This document shows, in pieces, positions 63,955 to 64,000 of a stretch of DNA of 64,000 nucleotides. The notes under the pieces were generated by a model. That model was given only the letters and a program-made list of their open reading frames with translations. It did not search any database and was not told where the DNA came from. Position 1 is the first letter of the stretch; the number at the start of each line of letters is the position of its first letter. The translations under genes and the position numbers were made by a program. Source of the stretch: Atlantibacter hermannii (GTDB lineage Bacteria > Pseudomonadota > Gammaproteobacteria > Enterobacterales > Enterobacteriaceae); contig LR134136.1 of NCBI GenBank assembly GCA_900635495.1, positions 1,550,001 to 1,614,000 on the forward strand, given 5' to 3'.

Positions 63955-64000
63955 GATGTTCTCGTTCTGATGTCAGGTCAGAACCGCCTCATCAGGCGAG

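Noticed and set aside
1..64000. CRISPR arrays, tRNA/rRNA genes, insertion sequences, prophage or toxin-antitoxin modules
   Set aside because: I looked for regularly spaced repeats, transposase or integrase motifs and terminal inverted repeats and saw none that hold up.

Overview
The window is a stretch of enterobacterial chromosome. Almost every gene has a close Escherichia coli K-12 counterpart, and the order follows the pdeN/mepS to yegQ part of that chromosome. The small RNA CyaR, a thiM TPP riboswitch, GalS, CRP, Cra and Fur sites and the 27-residue protein YohP are also enterobacterial. The base composition and some gene insertions fit an Enterobacter/Klebsiella/Kosakonia-like genus better than E. 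coli, but the sequence alone does not fix the genus. I see no rRNA, tRNA, CRISPR array, insertion sequence, prophage or plasmid feature.

Layout. 1-5.6 kb (minus strand): partial pdeN, mepS (murein endopeptidase), lpxT, yeiR, yeiQ, efpL. 5.8-9.4 kb: yeiW, an inserted flavin/Fe-S oxidoreductase, and setB. 9.7-13.6 kb: the fructose PTS operon fruBKA behind two Cra sites. 13.6-18.2 kb: nfo, yeiH, yeiE, lysP. 18.4-24.5 kb: Fur-controlled cirA, fghA, an inserted YbfB-type MFS transporter, folE, yeiB. 24.6-29.7 kb: galS and the galactose transporter mglBAC, with matching GalS-operator plus CRP modules in front of galS and mglB. 29.7-41.1 kb: an AI-2E-family membrane protein, sanA, cdd, yohK-yohJ, dusC, yohP, yohF, yohD, yohC, pbpG, a GNAT enzyme and dld. 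41.3-48.4 kb: bglX, the osmF-yehYXW ABC importer, the small protein YohO and mlrA. 48.5-52.8 kb: divergent metG and mrp, then a cspA-type cold-shock gene with its long regulatory leader. 52.9-58.4 kb: a GNAT enzyme, the pyruvate-sensing btsSR system, yehS and a CstA-family transporter carrying BtsR-like repeats in front of it. 58.4-64 kb: riboswitch-controlled thiMD, fbaB, yegS, cyaR and trhP.

Sequence quality. Ten genes that are normally intact (setB, fruK, nfo, yeiH, lysP, the MFS gene, mglA, yohC, bglX, yegS) are broken by single-base indels, about fifteen in total. Most lie in or beside short homopolymers, and protein similarity continues perfectly in the next frame. This looks like uncorrected sequencing error rather than gene decay. 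I list these genes over their full span as 'pseudogene' only because the frame is interrupted as given.

No wholly new system stands out. The most interesting signals are the BtsR-like repeat array that ties a CstA-family transporter to the adjacent btsSR genes, the 2-enoate-reductase-like insertion, a perfect palindrome between metG and mrp, and the unannotated-scale genes (YohP, YohO, CyaR).
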